A stretch of DNA of 64,000 nucleotides from Chromatiaceae bacterium (GCA_025458165.1 JALOTB010000005.1:1-64000), one strand, 5' to 3'. Shown: positions 1 to 8,186, counted from the first letter of the stretch. The notes: a model not told the origin generated them from the letters alone. Made by a program: numbers and translations.

Positions 1-1542
1 CCGCTCGATGCGGAAGCCGCTCTCGTTGGTGCTGTTGTCGACCCAGGTGAGGTTGACTTGGCTGGTGGAGAGCGCGGTGGCAGTGAGCCCGCTGGGGGCC
101 TCGGGGATCGGCTCACTGACACTCGTCAGCGCGCTGACCGCCTCGGCGACCTGAATCCGCGGTTTCGACAGGTTGTTGCGCAAATCCAGAACCGGCTCTC
201 CGCTGCTCTGCAGGGCGGCGAGCACCTCCTCCACACCGGCCGCCGGCTTCGCAGACTTCAGCACCGCCCAGGCACCCGCCACATGCGGCGTCGCCATGGA
301 GGTCCCGCTCGCGTAGCCGTAGGTGCCGCCGGGGATGGAGGAGTAAATCGAGCTCCCGGGCGCGAGTAGGTCCAGGAAAGAGGCGCTGTTCGAGAACGAG
401 GAAACACTGTCCGATTTGGTGGTGCTCCCCACAGTCACCGCCGTCGAGACACAGCCCGGGGCGCCGGTGGCGTCGGCGAAGCCATCGTTGCCGCTCGCAA
501 TGACCGTGGCGATACCGGCCGCGTGCAAGGCATCGATCGCGGGCTTCGTCGGATCGCCGTCGCAATAGCCGGTGAATCGGCCCCCACCCAGGCTGAGGTT
601 CGCCGCGGCAATCGCATGGGTCGCTCGAAGCGCGTGGATACGCTCCAGCCCCAAGATGATGTCCGAGGTGAATGCCAGCACACAGGGCGCTAGCCCGCAG
701 TAGCTACTCGGAAACAGGCTGAAGACCTGGACGGCGATGATCTGGGCGTCGCGCGCAACGCCGGAGAAGCTGCTGCCCTTGCCCGCGGCGATGCCGGCGA
801 CATGGGTCCCGTGAAAGCATCCATCCACGCTCATACTGCAGTTGAGCGCCGAGCTCGGGGCCGTGGAGGCGGTGACCCCGCCGGGGCAAAGCGAGGAGGC
901 GCCGTACGCCGGGGCATTGGACGAGTAACAGGCCTCGGAGACAACCTTCCCGGCCAGGAACGGATGGTCCTTGTCCACTCCCGTGTCCAGGATGGCAATC
1001 GCCTGTCCTGCTCCGCTGTAGCCCCCGAAGGTCCCGCCGACGGCCCCGATCAAGGGCACGCTCTCAATCAGCGCTGGCGGGTAGGCGACGTCCTCGACGA
1101 CGTCAACCACCGTCGGATCGGCCAACAGGTCCATCAGGTCGATCACGTCGACCTCGAGGGCGAGTCCCGGCATCAGGCCAAAGAGCTTGACGGGTTCGCC
1201 GGATCGATCGCGTCCCTCGGCAAGCCCCAGGCGGCTGAGAACGCCTCGCTGGGCCGTCGACAGGATCGCTCGGCGTTCTAGGTCCGACTGGCCCTGGGGC
1301 GCCATGGGCATGCTCAGGCGGACGATCACTCGAGCCGACCCGTGTGTCGTCGCCTGCTCCAGCAGATCGGCCTGTCGCTCGACCGCCGTGATGCTTGTTG
1401 CCGGCATTGCGGCGGGATCTGGCCCAAACAGGGGGTGGACGCTCCCGTCATCCAGTACCCCCGACTGCACCGAAAGTGCCGTCAAGACCCCCATCGCCGC
1501 GATCAACGAACGCGAGAAAAGGTGCCGTCTGCTGTTGGTCAT
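1..1542 (-). CDS. S8 (subtilisin-like) secreted serine protease with Fn3 domain, C-terminus off the left edge
   Basis: Read on the minus strand, the frame is open from ATG 1542 to base 1, at least 514 residues. An N-terminal signal-like segment (about residues 1-27) is followed by an inhibitor-I9-like pro-region and the peptidase S8 domain. The catalytic triad is visible: D186 in AILDTGVD, H244 in HGTHVAGIAAG and S415 in GTSMATPHVAG, with the oxyanion N352 in ASGNDG. From about residue 490 a fibronectin type III domain begins (PSGLTATALSTSQVNLTW) and runs off the window. It is predicted to be secreted and to degrade extracellular or cell-surface protein. Many S8-Fn3 proteins of this type end in a sorting signal. 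The exosortase genes 5-6 kb away make that worth checking, but the C-terminus is not in the window. An AGGGA sequence about 10 nt upstream could serve as ribosome-binding site. Confidence 0.93.
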   Translation of the reverse strand, partial: MTNSRRHLFSRSLIAAMGVLTALSVQSGVLDDGSVHPLFGPDPAAMPATSITAVERQADLLEQATTHGSARVIVRLSMPMAPQGQSDLERRAILSTAQRGVLSRLGLAEGRDRSGEPVKLFGLMPGLALEVDVIDLMDLLADPTVVDVVEDVAYPPALIESVPLIGAVGGTFGGYSGAGQAIAILDTGVDKDHPFLAGKVVSEACYSSNAPAYGASSLCPGGVTASTAPSSALNCSMSVDGCFHGTHVAGIAAGKGSSFSGVARDAQIIAVQVFSLFPSSYCGLAPCVLAFTSDIILGLERIHALRATHAIAAANLSLGGGRFTGYCDGDPTKPAIDALHAAGIATVIASGNDGFADATGAPGCVSTAVTVGSTTKSDSVSSFSNSASFLDLLAPGSSIYSSIPGGTYGYASGTSMATPHVAGAWAVLKSAKPAAGVEEVLAALQSSGEPVLDLRNNLSKPRIQVAEAVSALTSVSEPIPEAPSGLTATALSTSQVNLTWVDNSTNESGFRIER

Positions 1543-1910
1543 AACTCGATGTCCCTGTGCTCGGCGATGAGATCGGAGACGAACCGCACCTGGCTTCCGT
1601 TCGGACCCCAAGCTGTCCTCTCGGCAAGTCCGAGTATGCCGCTCGTGTCACCCGTATACCGAGAACCAACGCGCAATCTGGGCCCAGTTTGCACCCCGAG
1701 GCAGAGGCCATTTTCTTGGGATGGCCGTCGCCTCCGGCAGGGGGCGCTGAAGTATCCCTCTCGTCGCACCGGGCGTTCGAGGTCGACGGGCACTGCCGCC
1801 GCGGGCTGGCGGAAGATGACCTCCAACAGCGCAGTTTCCAAGCATCCCTTTGCCAGCTGTCCCTTTGCCAGCGCGGCGCCGGATGTCTTACTGTTTGGGG
1901 TGACCGCCAA
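1539..1910 (-). CDS. Possible small hypothetical protein overlapping the protease start
   Basis: This is a 123-codon open frame starting at TTG 1910. Its stop overlaps the protease start codon as ATGA, an arrangement typical of translational coupling. The C-terminal half reads like real protein (GSRYTGDTSGILGLAE), but I do not recognise a family. The start is a weak TTG without a good ribosome-binding site, and the N-terminal part carries a 15-nt direct duplication that gives a repeated AKG. It may be real, or it may be non-coding leader between the protease and mtaB. Confidence 0.25.
   Translation of the reverse strand: MAVTPNSKTSGAALAKGQLAKGCLETALLEVIFRQPAAAVPVDLERPVRREGYFSAPCRRRRPSQENGLCLGVQTGPRLRVGSRYTGDTSGILGLAERTAWGPNGSQVRFVSDLIAEHRDIEL
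1845..1874. repeat. 15-bp direct duplication
   Basis: The 13-mer TCCCTTTGCCAGC occurs twice with a period of 15 nt (1845 and 1860), just upstream of the damaged 5' end of mtaB. It looks like a local slippage duplication. Confidence 0.6.
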
Positions 1911-1926
1911 CGACTCGCGAGGCTCC

Positions 1927-3220
1927 GTGCGTCCGGCAGCGCCGCGCGGCCGGGGCGGCCCGGCTCAATGAGGCGGAGCTGGAGACCTGGGCACGGCAGT
2001 TTCGGGCGCGCGGGTTCGGCATTGCCGCCGAGGGCGAGCCGGCCGATCTGGTGGTGGTCAATACCTGCGCCGTCACCGGCGAGGCGGTGCGCAAGTCGCG
2101 CCAGATCCTGCGCCGTGTCCAGCGCGGCAATCCGGCGGCGCGGCTGGTGGTGAGCGGCTGTCTCGCCTCGCTGGAGGCAGAGGCGATCGCCCGCGAGCAG
2201 CCGGTCGACCTGGTGGTCGCGAATCGGGACAAGGAGCGTCTGGTCGAGCTCTCAGTCGAGGCGCTCGGCCTGCCCAGCCGGCCCCCGGCCGACCTCGACG
2301 GCGAGGCCGACACCCTCTTCACCCGCGGCCGCCAGCGCGCCTTCATCAAGGTGCAGGACGGCTGCCGCCACCGCTGCACCTTCTGCATCGTCACCCTCGC
2401 CCGCGGTGAGGAGCGCAGCCGCCCCGTCCGCGAGGTCGTCGCCGAGATCAACCGCCTGGCGGCCGGCAGCGTGCAGGAGGTGGTCCTGACCGGCGTGCAC
2501 CTCGGCGGCTACGGCAGCGATATAGGGAGCGATCTCCTGGGCCTGCTCGGTGCGGTGCTCGCCGACACACCCGTGGCGCGGCTCCGCCTCGGGTCGCTGG
2601 AGCCCTGGGACATCCCCGACGGGCTCTGGGGGCTGTTCGCGAGCCCGCGTCTCATGCCCCACCTGCACCTGCCGCTGCAGAGCGGGTCCGATGCGGTGCT
2701 GCGGCGCATGGCCCGGCGCGGCCGAGCGCGCGACTTCGCCGCGCTCGCCACCGCCGCGCGCGAGCGGGTCCCTGAGCTGAATCTCACCACCGATCTGATC
2801 GTCGGCTTCCCCGGCGAGACCGAGGCGGAGTGGCGCGAGACGCTCGGACTCGTCGCCGGGATCGGGTTCGGGCAGATCCACGCCTTCCCCTACTCGCCCC
2901 GAGCCGGCACGCGGGCGGCCAGGCTCCGCGGACAGGTCCCGGCCGACCTCAAGCGCACCCGCGCCCGCGAGCTCCACGCGCTGGCTCGCGAAGCCCGCCG
3001 CGCGGCGCTTGAGCGACAGGTCGGCGGCGAGGTCTCCGTCTTAGTCGAGCGACCCGCTAGGAACCCGGCAAGCGGCGACTGGCTAGGCTACAACCCGAGC
3101 TATTTTCCGGTCCGCTTGCGAGCGGAGGGCGTCGAGGACCTGACCAACCGGATCGTCCGGGTCCGAATCACCGGGTGCTGCGCCGACGGCGACAGCCTGC
3201 TCGGCGCGGTCTGCACCTAG
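1927..3220 (+). CDS. mtaB: tRNA threonylcarbamoyladenosine methylthiotransferase MtaB, 5' end apparently frameshifted
   Basis: This radical-SAM enzyme would convert t6A37 of tRNA to ms2t6A. The N-terminal UPF0004/MTTase domain shows NTC (in VVNTCAVTG) and SGC (VSGCLAS). The radical-SAM CxxxCxxC is in GCRHRCTFC, and a TRAM domain lies at the C-terminus. Family similarity continues upstream of the first in-frame start (GTG 2051) to about 1962 (RLNEAELETWARQFRARG), but that frame has no start codon before the stop at 1901. The first conserved cysteine, expected just before RLN, is absent. A GTG at 1927 in the adjacent frame, joined by a one-base shift at the CCC run 1959-1961, would give a protein of normal length. 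The gene is therefore either frameshifted at its 5' end, or shortened to begin at 2051 without a cluster ligand. It converges with the next gene, with a 10-nt gap. Confidence 0.85.
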
Positions 3221-3230
3221 CCGAAGCCGC

Positions 3231-3800
3231 TCAAAGCCCCGCACCGTTCGCGGCCCGCTGCTCCGCGTCGAGCGCGGTCGCGAGATAGGCCAGGGCGAGC
3301 CCCATCTCCCGCGTCCAACTGAGCTCGACATGCCAGCCCTCCGCCGGCCGCCAGACGTGCACCGCCCGACCCTCGCCACGGCGGATCGCGGCCTGCCGCC
3401 GCCCGGGCGTATCGGCATAGGCGGGAAACTCACTGCGGTCTTCTCCCGCGCCGTGCCGGGCCCGCAGGGTCTGGTAGAGTTCCTCGAAGCGGAGCTGGGT
3501 GGCCCCAGGATACCGGCGCACGACCTTGTAGATCCTGCCCCGATAGCTGAGCACGTAGATGCGCTCCGGCCCCTCCTGGTACACCAAAGCGCGGTGCTCG
3601 CCCTGGGTCTGCTCGATCACTGGCGGGGGGCCTTGAGCTCGGAGCGCCGTGAGATCCCCGCCCAAGCAGTAGCGGTCGAGCACCCGGGCCAGGCAGGCAT
3701 CCTCGGCCATCGCCGGACCAGTTCCCAGCCAAAGCGTTGGGGCCAGGATCAACGCCCGCCAGTGGACCCAGCCGCGGAGTCTGAGCACAGCCTTCTCCAT
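3231..3800 (-). CDS. Hypothetical secreted protein
   Basis: The product is about 189 residues. The preferred start is ATG 3800 because it is followed by a signal peptide (LILAPTLWLGTGPAMAEDA). An upstream in-frame extension to 4001 has poor-quality sequence. The mature part has a Cys pair near its N-terminus (ACLARVLDRYCLGGD), a central YVLSYRGRIYKVVRRYPG segment and a conserved-looking tryptophan region (VWRPAEGWHVELSW). I recognise no family. It is probably periplasmic. It converges tail to tail with mtaB. Confidence 0.7.
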   Translation of the reverse strand: MEKAVLRLRGWVHWRALILAPTLWLGTGPAMAEDACLARVLDRYCLGGDLTALRAQGPPPVIEQTQGEHRALVYQEGPERIYVLSYRGRIYKVVRRYPGATQLRFEELYQTLRARHGAGEDRSEFPAYADTPGRRQAAIRRGEGRAVHVWRPAEGWHVELSWTREMGLALAYLATALDAEQRAANGAGL

Positions 3801-3997
3801 ACCTTTTCTGACAGGACTCCCGAGGTCGTCACCGGGCGCAGCCGGCTTGCCACGAGCGTCTGCAAACCTATCGGAAGCGCCCGCGCGATCGGTCGTCATC
3901 GACCGCGGTGGTGACTGGGCGGCGAGCCGCCGCAAGCATACCCCAGGGTCTCCACGGCGACGCACTGCGAACCACCGTTGGCAGGCGACGGTCCGAG

Positions 3998-4297
3998 TCA
4001 CCGTCGATCGACCAGCGCGACGGCCTTGACCTGCGCGTAGACCTCGCGCCCGGGGGCGAGCTGCAACAGGTCGCGCGAGCGGCGGGTCAGGCGGGCGCGG
4101 CGCTGGGTCTTGTCGTCCCGGCCGCAGGCGAGCCGGATCGGGACCTTGGTGCCGTCGAGCTCGACGATCTCCAGGATGCGCACGGGGAGGATGTTGAGGA
4201 TGCTGGAGGTCCCCGGCTCGTCGAGCGCGAGGCTAACGTCGCACGCCGGCGGCAGGTCGAGCCGTGCCGACAGCCCGCGGGGTACCCGCCCCCGCAC
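3998..4297 (-). pseudogene. modC: C-terminal TOBE (molybdate-binding) fragment of a ModC-like ABC ATPase
   Basis: The open frame (GTG 4297, 99 codons) matches only the C-terminal regulatory part of ModC. It has ARDVSLAL-like CDVSLALDEPGTSSILNILP, then LTRRSRDLLQLAPGREVYAQ and VKAVAL, the Mop/TOBE fold that binds molybdate. No Walker A, ABC signature or Walker B is present upstream, and the residues before the DVSLAL motif look unrelated. It is most simply the leftover of a deleted modABC operon. A free-standing molbindin-like protein is the alternative, but those normally begin at the SILN region. Confidence 0.6.
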
Positions 4298-4694
4298 GCG
4301 GCCGGCTTCGCGTCTCAGCGCGCCTCAGGGTCAGTCCCCTTTTGTTGACCCTAACGCCTGCGCCGCCCTTGCCCGCACATGACTTCAATGCTAGCGTCCC
4401 GCGCAGCTCAGCCGGGGTGTGATCGGGCTGCCTGCGCGTTCGCGATCCGTCGCCCTTCCCAGCTCTCGTTCGCCGACAAGATTCACCCTGCCCTCGGGTA
4501 GCGCCGAAGGCGCCATCGCGGCAGGGAATGCCCTGGCTTGGAGAGAACGCCGCCCCATGGAACGGGAGGGGGGTCTCTGGCTGGCGAGATCCTTGCGATG
4601 CCGAGGCCACAAGAGAATGTGACGCGGACCGCACCAGGACGCGATGGCTGGTTTCTTGAGCCTCAATAATCCATTTTGGTCAGGGGGGAGTTTT
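4298..4694. other. Intergenic region with a sigma-54-like site
   Basis: No convincing gene is seen in this ~400-bp stretch between the modC remnant and the P-domain protein. It contains the -24/-12-type motif listed separately and, at its end, the GGGGGGAG ribosome-binding site for the gene at 4695. Confidence 0.5.
4582..4597 (+). promoter_or_regulatory. Candidate sigma-54 (RpoN) promoter for the IPTL-CTERM gene
   Basis: TGGC at 4582-4585 and TTGC at 4593-4596 have exactly the spacing of the -24/-12 consensus (TGGCACG N4 TTGC). The middle ACG is GAG here. A start site would fall near 4608, about 87 nt before the start codon. Many PEP-CTERM-type genes are known to be RpoN-dependent, which supports the call, but no enhancer site was identified. 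Confidence 0.4.
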
Positions 4695-5828
4695 ATGTCG
4701 CTTTCTCACGTTCGTCCCGCAACGGCCGCAGCGACGATCCTCGCGCTTGGCTTGGCCGTTGGTCTGCCCGCCCAGGCCGCGGCCACCAAGGAGCAGATCT
4801 ATCAAGAGATGCTCGCGCTCGCCAATCAGTTGCGGGCGTTGAAATCGCGCCTGGCCAGCGATCCTTCGGCGGCTGGCGCGTACGCCGCGGCATTCGACCG
4901 CTACGGCGAGCTCTCGCGGCAGATGGGCGGTGATGATCCCGGCCGTCTCGGAGCGTATGGCGTGGGCCCGGGGCGAACGAGCGATCGGCGCGACGGCAAC
5001 AACGGCGTGCTCGCCGTGCCGTCTTCGTCGCCCCCCCGATGCACCGCGACGACGACGAACGCTAGCAACACCACGCCGGTCGCGATCCCGACCGGTCCCG
5101 CCGTGGTGGCCTCGACCCTCGACGTGACGGGCGCCGGAAGCTACCTCTGGGACCTCGACCTCACGACCAACATCACGCACACCTTCGCGGCGGATTTGGA
5201 CATCACGATCCAGTCCCCGGCCGGCACGGTGGTGACCCTCACGACCGACAACGGGGCGGGCAACGACAACGTCTTCAACGGCACGCTCTGGGACGACCAG
5301 GCCAATCCGGGCGGCCAGGTGCCCTACACGACCAACAATGGCCTGGTCACGGACCACGCCTACGTCAACCTCACCCGCGAGAACCCGAACGGGACCTGGA
5401 CACTGACCATCAGCGACGACCTGGCCGCCGACGGCGGCAGCCTGAGCGGCTGGTCGCTCGGTGTAACCACGTTCCCGGCCCCCCCGACGACGGTGACGCC
5501 AACGACCGTTACCAACACCACGCCGGTCGCGATCCCGAGCGGCCCCGCCGTGGTGGCCTCGGCCCTCGACGTGACGGGCGCCGGCGCGAGCATCTGCCGC
5601 CTGACACTCGTGACCAACATCACGCACACCTTCGCGGCGGATCTGGACATCACGATCCAGTCCCCGGCCGGCACGGTGGTGACCCTCACGACCGACAACG
5701 GGGCGGGCAACGACAACGTCTTCGACGGCACGCTCTGGGACGACCAGGCCAATCCGGGCGGCCAGGTGCCCTACACGACCAACAATGGCCTGGTCACGGA
5801 CCACGCCTACGTCAACCTCACCCACTGA
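4695..5828 (+). CDS. Secreted protein with two tandem proprotein-convertase P-domains, prematurely ended
   Basis: Start ATG 4695 follows GGGGGGAGTTTT and opens a signal peptide (ATILALGLAVGLPAQA). After a helical segment (residues ~30-80) and a low-complexity linker come two P/Homo-B-like domains of about 149 residues. The markers are THTFAADLDITIQSPAGTVV, LWDDQANPGGQVPY and, in copy 1, NPNGTWTLTISDD. In copy 2 a 25-nt deletion removes the codons for the NPNGTW segment and shifts the frame, giving a stop at 5826-5828. The remainder of domain 2 plus an IPTL-CTERM sorting tail follows in another frame (5825-6022). The shortened product would be secreted without the exosortase signal. Base composition and codon use match the neighbours. 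Confidence 0.85.
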   Translation: MSLSHVRPATAAATILALGLAVGLPAQAAATKEQIYQEMLALANQLRALKSRLASDPSAAGAYAAAFDRYGELSRQMGGDDPGRLGAYGVGPGRTSDRRDGNNGVLAVPSSSPPRCTATTTNASNTTPVAIPTGPAVVASTLDVTGAGSYLWDLDLTTNITHTFAADLDITIQSPAGTVVTLTTDNGAGNDNVFNGTLWDDQANPGGQVPYTTNNGLVTDHAYVNLTRENPNGTWTLTISDDLAADGGSLSGWSLGVTTFPAPPTTVTPTTVTNTTPVAIPSGPAVVASALDVTGAGASICRLTLVTNITHTFAADLDITIQSPAGTVVTLTTDNGAGNDNVFDGTLWDDQANPGGQVPYTTNNGLVTDHAYVNLTH

Positions 5829-5880
5829 CCATCAGCGACGACCTGGCCGGCGACGGCGGCAGCCTAAACGGCTGGTCGCT
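5067..5880 (+). repeat. Tandem 447-bp repeat encoding the two P-domains
   Basis: Copy 1 covers 5067-5513 and copy 2 covers 5514 to about 5880. They are offset by 447 nt and almost identical at the DNA level over roughly 200 nt (5167-5376 against 5614-5823). They diverge at the YLWDLDL/SICRLTL position. The near identity implies recent duplication or gene conversion. Copy 2 lacks 25 nt that correspond to about 5377-5401 of copy 1. Confidence 0.9.
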
Positions 5881-6022
5881 CAACTTCGAGGATTGCTCCT
5901 GCGCGGCACCGTTTGCGGCGGCTCAACCGATCCCGACGCTCTCGCCGCTTGGTCTCGTCGGGCTGATGCTCGCCATGGCCGGGGCCGTCCTGGCGGCGAT
6001 GCGCCGTCGTCGCAATGTTTAG
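5825..6022 (+). pseudogene. Out-of-frame C-terminal end of the P-domain protein with IPTL-CTERM sorting signal
   Basis: Continuing in the frame that the 25-nt deletion displaced, the DNA encodes LTISDDLAGDGGSLNGWSL, then IPTLSPLG (codons from 5930), a hydrophobic helix (LVGLMLAMAGAVLAAM) and a basic tail RRRR, ending with TAG 6020-6022. This is the tripartite IPTL-CTERM signal recognised by exosortase H. It has no start of its own and must once have been continuous with the gene at 4695. Confidence 0.88.
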
Positions 6023-6406
6023 CGCCTGAACAGCCGTCGATTCGACCTGACCTCGGCGAGCAGGCGAGCCGAGACCCAAGGGCACCTCGAAACACTCCGG
6101 GTGCCCGTGCGGCGCCCGGATGTGACGTCTTGAGAACAGCCAGGAAGGGGATTGCCCAGATCCCCATCAGGGGAGCTCGAAACGCCCACGTTAAGGCGCA
6201 CAGCGCATCAGTAATGGCGGATTTACTGATCCGCATCGGCGAACGCCGGGCGATAACGCACTCGGCCGACCGCCGCTGAGGGCGTGGCAATGGACTCGGC
6301 GGCCGCTGCGCCGCCCGCTCAGGCGGCGGCCACACCCCGCCTGTGTCTCCTGAGCGGCAGGTGGAGCATCCGGTTGTCGGCCAGGTTTCGCCGAGCGCTC
6401 CCGCGC

Positions 6407-6556
6407 ATGCTGGTTCTGCTGCAAGCCGAACACATGCTCAACGTGGGAGCGGGCCATGGAGCGCCTGCGGCTCGTGGCCTCCTGAGCGGGGCTGAGCGAC
6501 CGCCCGGCTTCGCCTTTGTAACAGATGTGGCTTGCGAGGCCGGCGTCCGGCAGCAC
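6407..6556 (-). pseudogene. Remnant of an IS5-family transposase C-terminus
   Basis: On the minus strand about 50 codons read LPDAGLASHICYKGEAGRSL, then SPAQEATSRRRSMARSHVEHVFG. This is the order seen in the C-terminal DDE region of IS5-family transposases (SHI.. KG.. PLS.AQ.. NR.KS..R.RVEHVFG). The usual RTIGL.RA continuation is missing and the frame breaks at both ends. No terminal inverted repeats or target duplications were identified. Confidence 0.55.
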
Positions 6557-6784
6557 CGGCTCGGTCGCCTAGCTGGGGTAGGCGCGGGCGGACGCCGGAG
6601 CACGTCGCCCACCTGGCGCGCGCCCTACCACCGGTTCTCAACGTCGACGAAACGGCGCTGGCCCAGCGTGCTATCGCACGCCCTGATCGTAGGATCGGAA
6701 CCTGAGGAGGGCTTCAAGAGCAATAACAATGGGCTCATGTAGGCGGGGGTCGGGAAATCACGCTTGTCCGGCTCCGAGCTGACT

Positions 6785-6801
6785 TTGGCCAGGATGGCCA
6801 A
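6785..6801. promoter_or_regulatory. Small palindrome upstream of xrtH
   Basis: TTGGCC and GGCCAA are perfect inverted 6-mers separated by 5 nt, about 70 nt before the xrtH start. This is the size of an operator half-site pair, but no regulator can be named. Confidence 0.25.
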
Positions 6802-6868
6802 TAATCAGCATCTCCCTGGGCGCCGTTGAATCTGTCGAGGGAAGCTCAAAGCGCGGTACTCTGCGTGC

Positions 6869-7396
6869 ATGCGGGTCTATATGGTTCGATTATTCCTCAT
6901 TTTCTTTGCCATCGTTACACTTCTTTTTACATTAGAGCTCACGCCTTTCGGCCAGCAGTTCTTCGTGGTGCCATTTACTGCCGGTATCGCGCAGCTTAGC
7001 GTGACCATCATCCAACTGCTGGATGATCAGGTCCAGGCGTACGATAACGTTATCTGGGACCAACGAACCGGGTTCGCCGTCTCGATCGAAGCAGGTTGCA
7101 ACGGTGTGGAGGCCGGCATCATTCTCGTCGCGGCTATGCTCACATTCCCCGCGAGCTGGCGCCAAAAACTGATCGGTATTACCGTGGGGCTTTTGACGGT
7201 TCAAGTCCTGAACCTTGCGCGCATCATCAGCTTATTCTATATCGGCCAGTGGAATGCCACCGTCTTCGACTGGGCGCACCTCTATATCTGGCAGGCGCTC
7301 ATCATGCTGGACGTCCTCCTGGTCTTTCTCTTCTGGCTGCGGTGGGTCGCTGCGAAGCAGCATTCGGCGTCCGTGGAAGGGATGTCACAGTCGTGA
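6869..7396 (+). CDS. xrtH: Exosortase H (IPTL-CTERM-specific)
   Basis: This 175-residue integral membrane transpeptidase would cleave IPTL-CTERM tails after export and pass the protein to its anchor. The three catalytic residues typical of exosortases are present: C77 in AGCNGVEAG, R118 in LNLARIISL and H137 in WAHLYIWQ. About five hydrophobic helices surround them. Its stop overlaps the GTG start of the next gene (GTGA). The DNA is clearly more AT-rich than its surroundings at the 5' end, which hints at acquisition as a cassette. A second ATG at 6881 is an alternative start, and neither start has a strong ribosome-binding site. A severed IPTL-CTERM substrate lies 850 bp upstream. Confidence 0.92.
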   Translation: MRVYMVRLFLIFFAIVTLLFTLELTPFGQQFFVVPFTAGIAQLSVTIIQLLDDQVQAYDNVIWDQRTGFAVSIEAGCNGVEAGIILVAAMLTFPASWRQKLIGITVGLLTVQVLNLARIISLFYIGQWNATVFDWAHLYIWQALIMLDVLLVFLFWLRWVAAKQHSASVEGMSQS

Positions 7397-8007
7397 GTCC
7401 CGTCAGCCATTTTACGCTGGCCGTATTCCTTTGGTTGCCGGTCTGCTTCGCCCTGTGGTTTTACGCATCCATCCTCTTCGTCGCACCCATTGCCGCCTCG
7501 GTCGAGCTCCTGTTGCAAACGCTTCTTCCCGGCGTGATCGACGAGGTCCACCAAAGAGGAAACGGTCTGCTGGTCGTTACCCACGTATCGGTCCAGCAGG
7601 CCGTCGGTGTCAACTCGCGAACGGGCGAGCTGGTCTTGGAGCTCAACCCTCTGAAATACGGCTACGGCGTCCCGGTTTTCTCGGCCCTCGTGCTCGCTTC
7701 CCCGGCATCGGAGGCGCGCCGCCTCGGAAGCTGGATCATCGGTGTGGCGGTCCTTTTTGGAATCCAGGCCGTCGGCGTTGCGACGGAGGCTGTCAAGGTC
7801 CTGGCCTTCGACACAGGCCCGGAGGCTCGCTCGGCCCTTGCCTTTACGCGGCTTGGTGATGACGTGCTGGCCCTCGTCTACCAGTTCGCGTTCCTGATCC
7901 TGCCTTCGATCTCACCAATCGTTCTGTGGATTTGGCAGTTCCGCCGCGAGCTGCCGCAGATCACAGGGATTGATGGGGGCTTCGGGTCAGCACGGCCTCG
8001 GCAGTAA
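7393..8007 (+). CDS. Exosortase H-associated membrane protein
   Basis: GTG 7393 overlaps the xrtH stop by 4 nt, so the two are translationally coupled. The ~204-residue product has an N-terminal hydrophobic segment (residues ~8-40), a soluble middle part (LVLELNPLKYGYGVPVFSAL), a membrane helix near 110-135 and another near 165-190. This is the companion protein regularly found next to xrtH. Its biochemical role is unknown. Position, overlap and membrane layout support the call. Confidence 0.8.
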   Translation: MSPVSHFTLAVFLWLPVCFALWFYASILFVAPIAASVELLLQTLLPGVIDEVHQRGNGLLVVTHVSVQQAVGVNSRTGELVLELNPLKYGYGVPVFSALVLASPASEARRLGSWIIGVAVLFGIQAVGVATEAVKVLAFDTGPEARSALAFTRLGDDVLALVYQFAFLILPSISPIVLWIWQFRRELPQITGIDGGFGSARPRQ

Positions 8008-8186
8008 GCGAATATGCTGGCGGTCTTGCCGTGGCGTCCGAAGCGGTGGGAGCGGCGAGCCGGTAGGGGCGGCGAGATTAGAGCCAGATGGACGCTCTAC
8101 GGCGCGATAACAGATCGCCGCGCGCCCTATCGACTGTTATCGGGGTTGTCTTTGAAGCGAGATCGATAGACGGGGTCGCCCGCAAC

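Larger units (their letters stand above)
6023..6868. other. Gene-poor region between the sorting-signal gene and xrtH
   Basis: I find no intact gene in these ~850 bp. The region holds a decayed IS5-type transposase segment (6407-6556, minus), GC-rich inverted stretches near 6300-6350 and a short palindrome at 6785-6801 ahead of xrtH. Confidence 0.5.

Noticed and set aside
4233..4666. Minus-strand frames in the region before the P-domain gene
   Set aside because: They have Arg/Ser/Pro-rich composition, no start signal and no recognisable domain.
4680..5825. Long minus-strand frame opposite the P-domain gene with repeated GEVDVGVVRDQAIVGRVGHL
   Set aside because: The repeat only reflects the duplicated P-domain on the other strand. 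No signal, start or family is seen in this direction.
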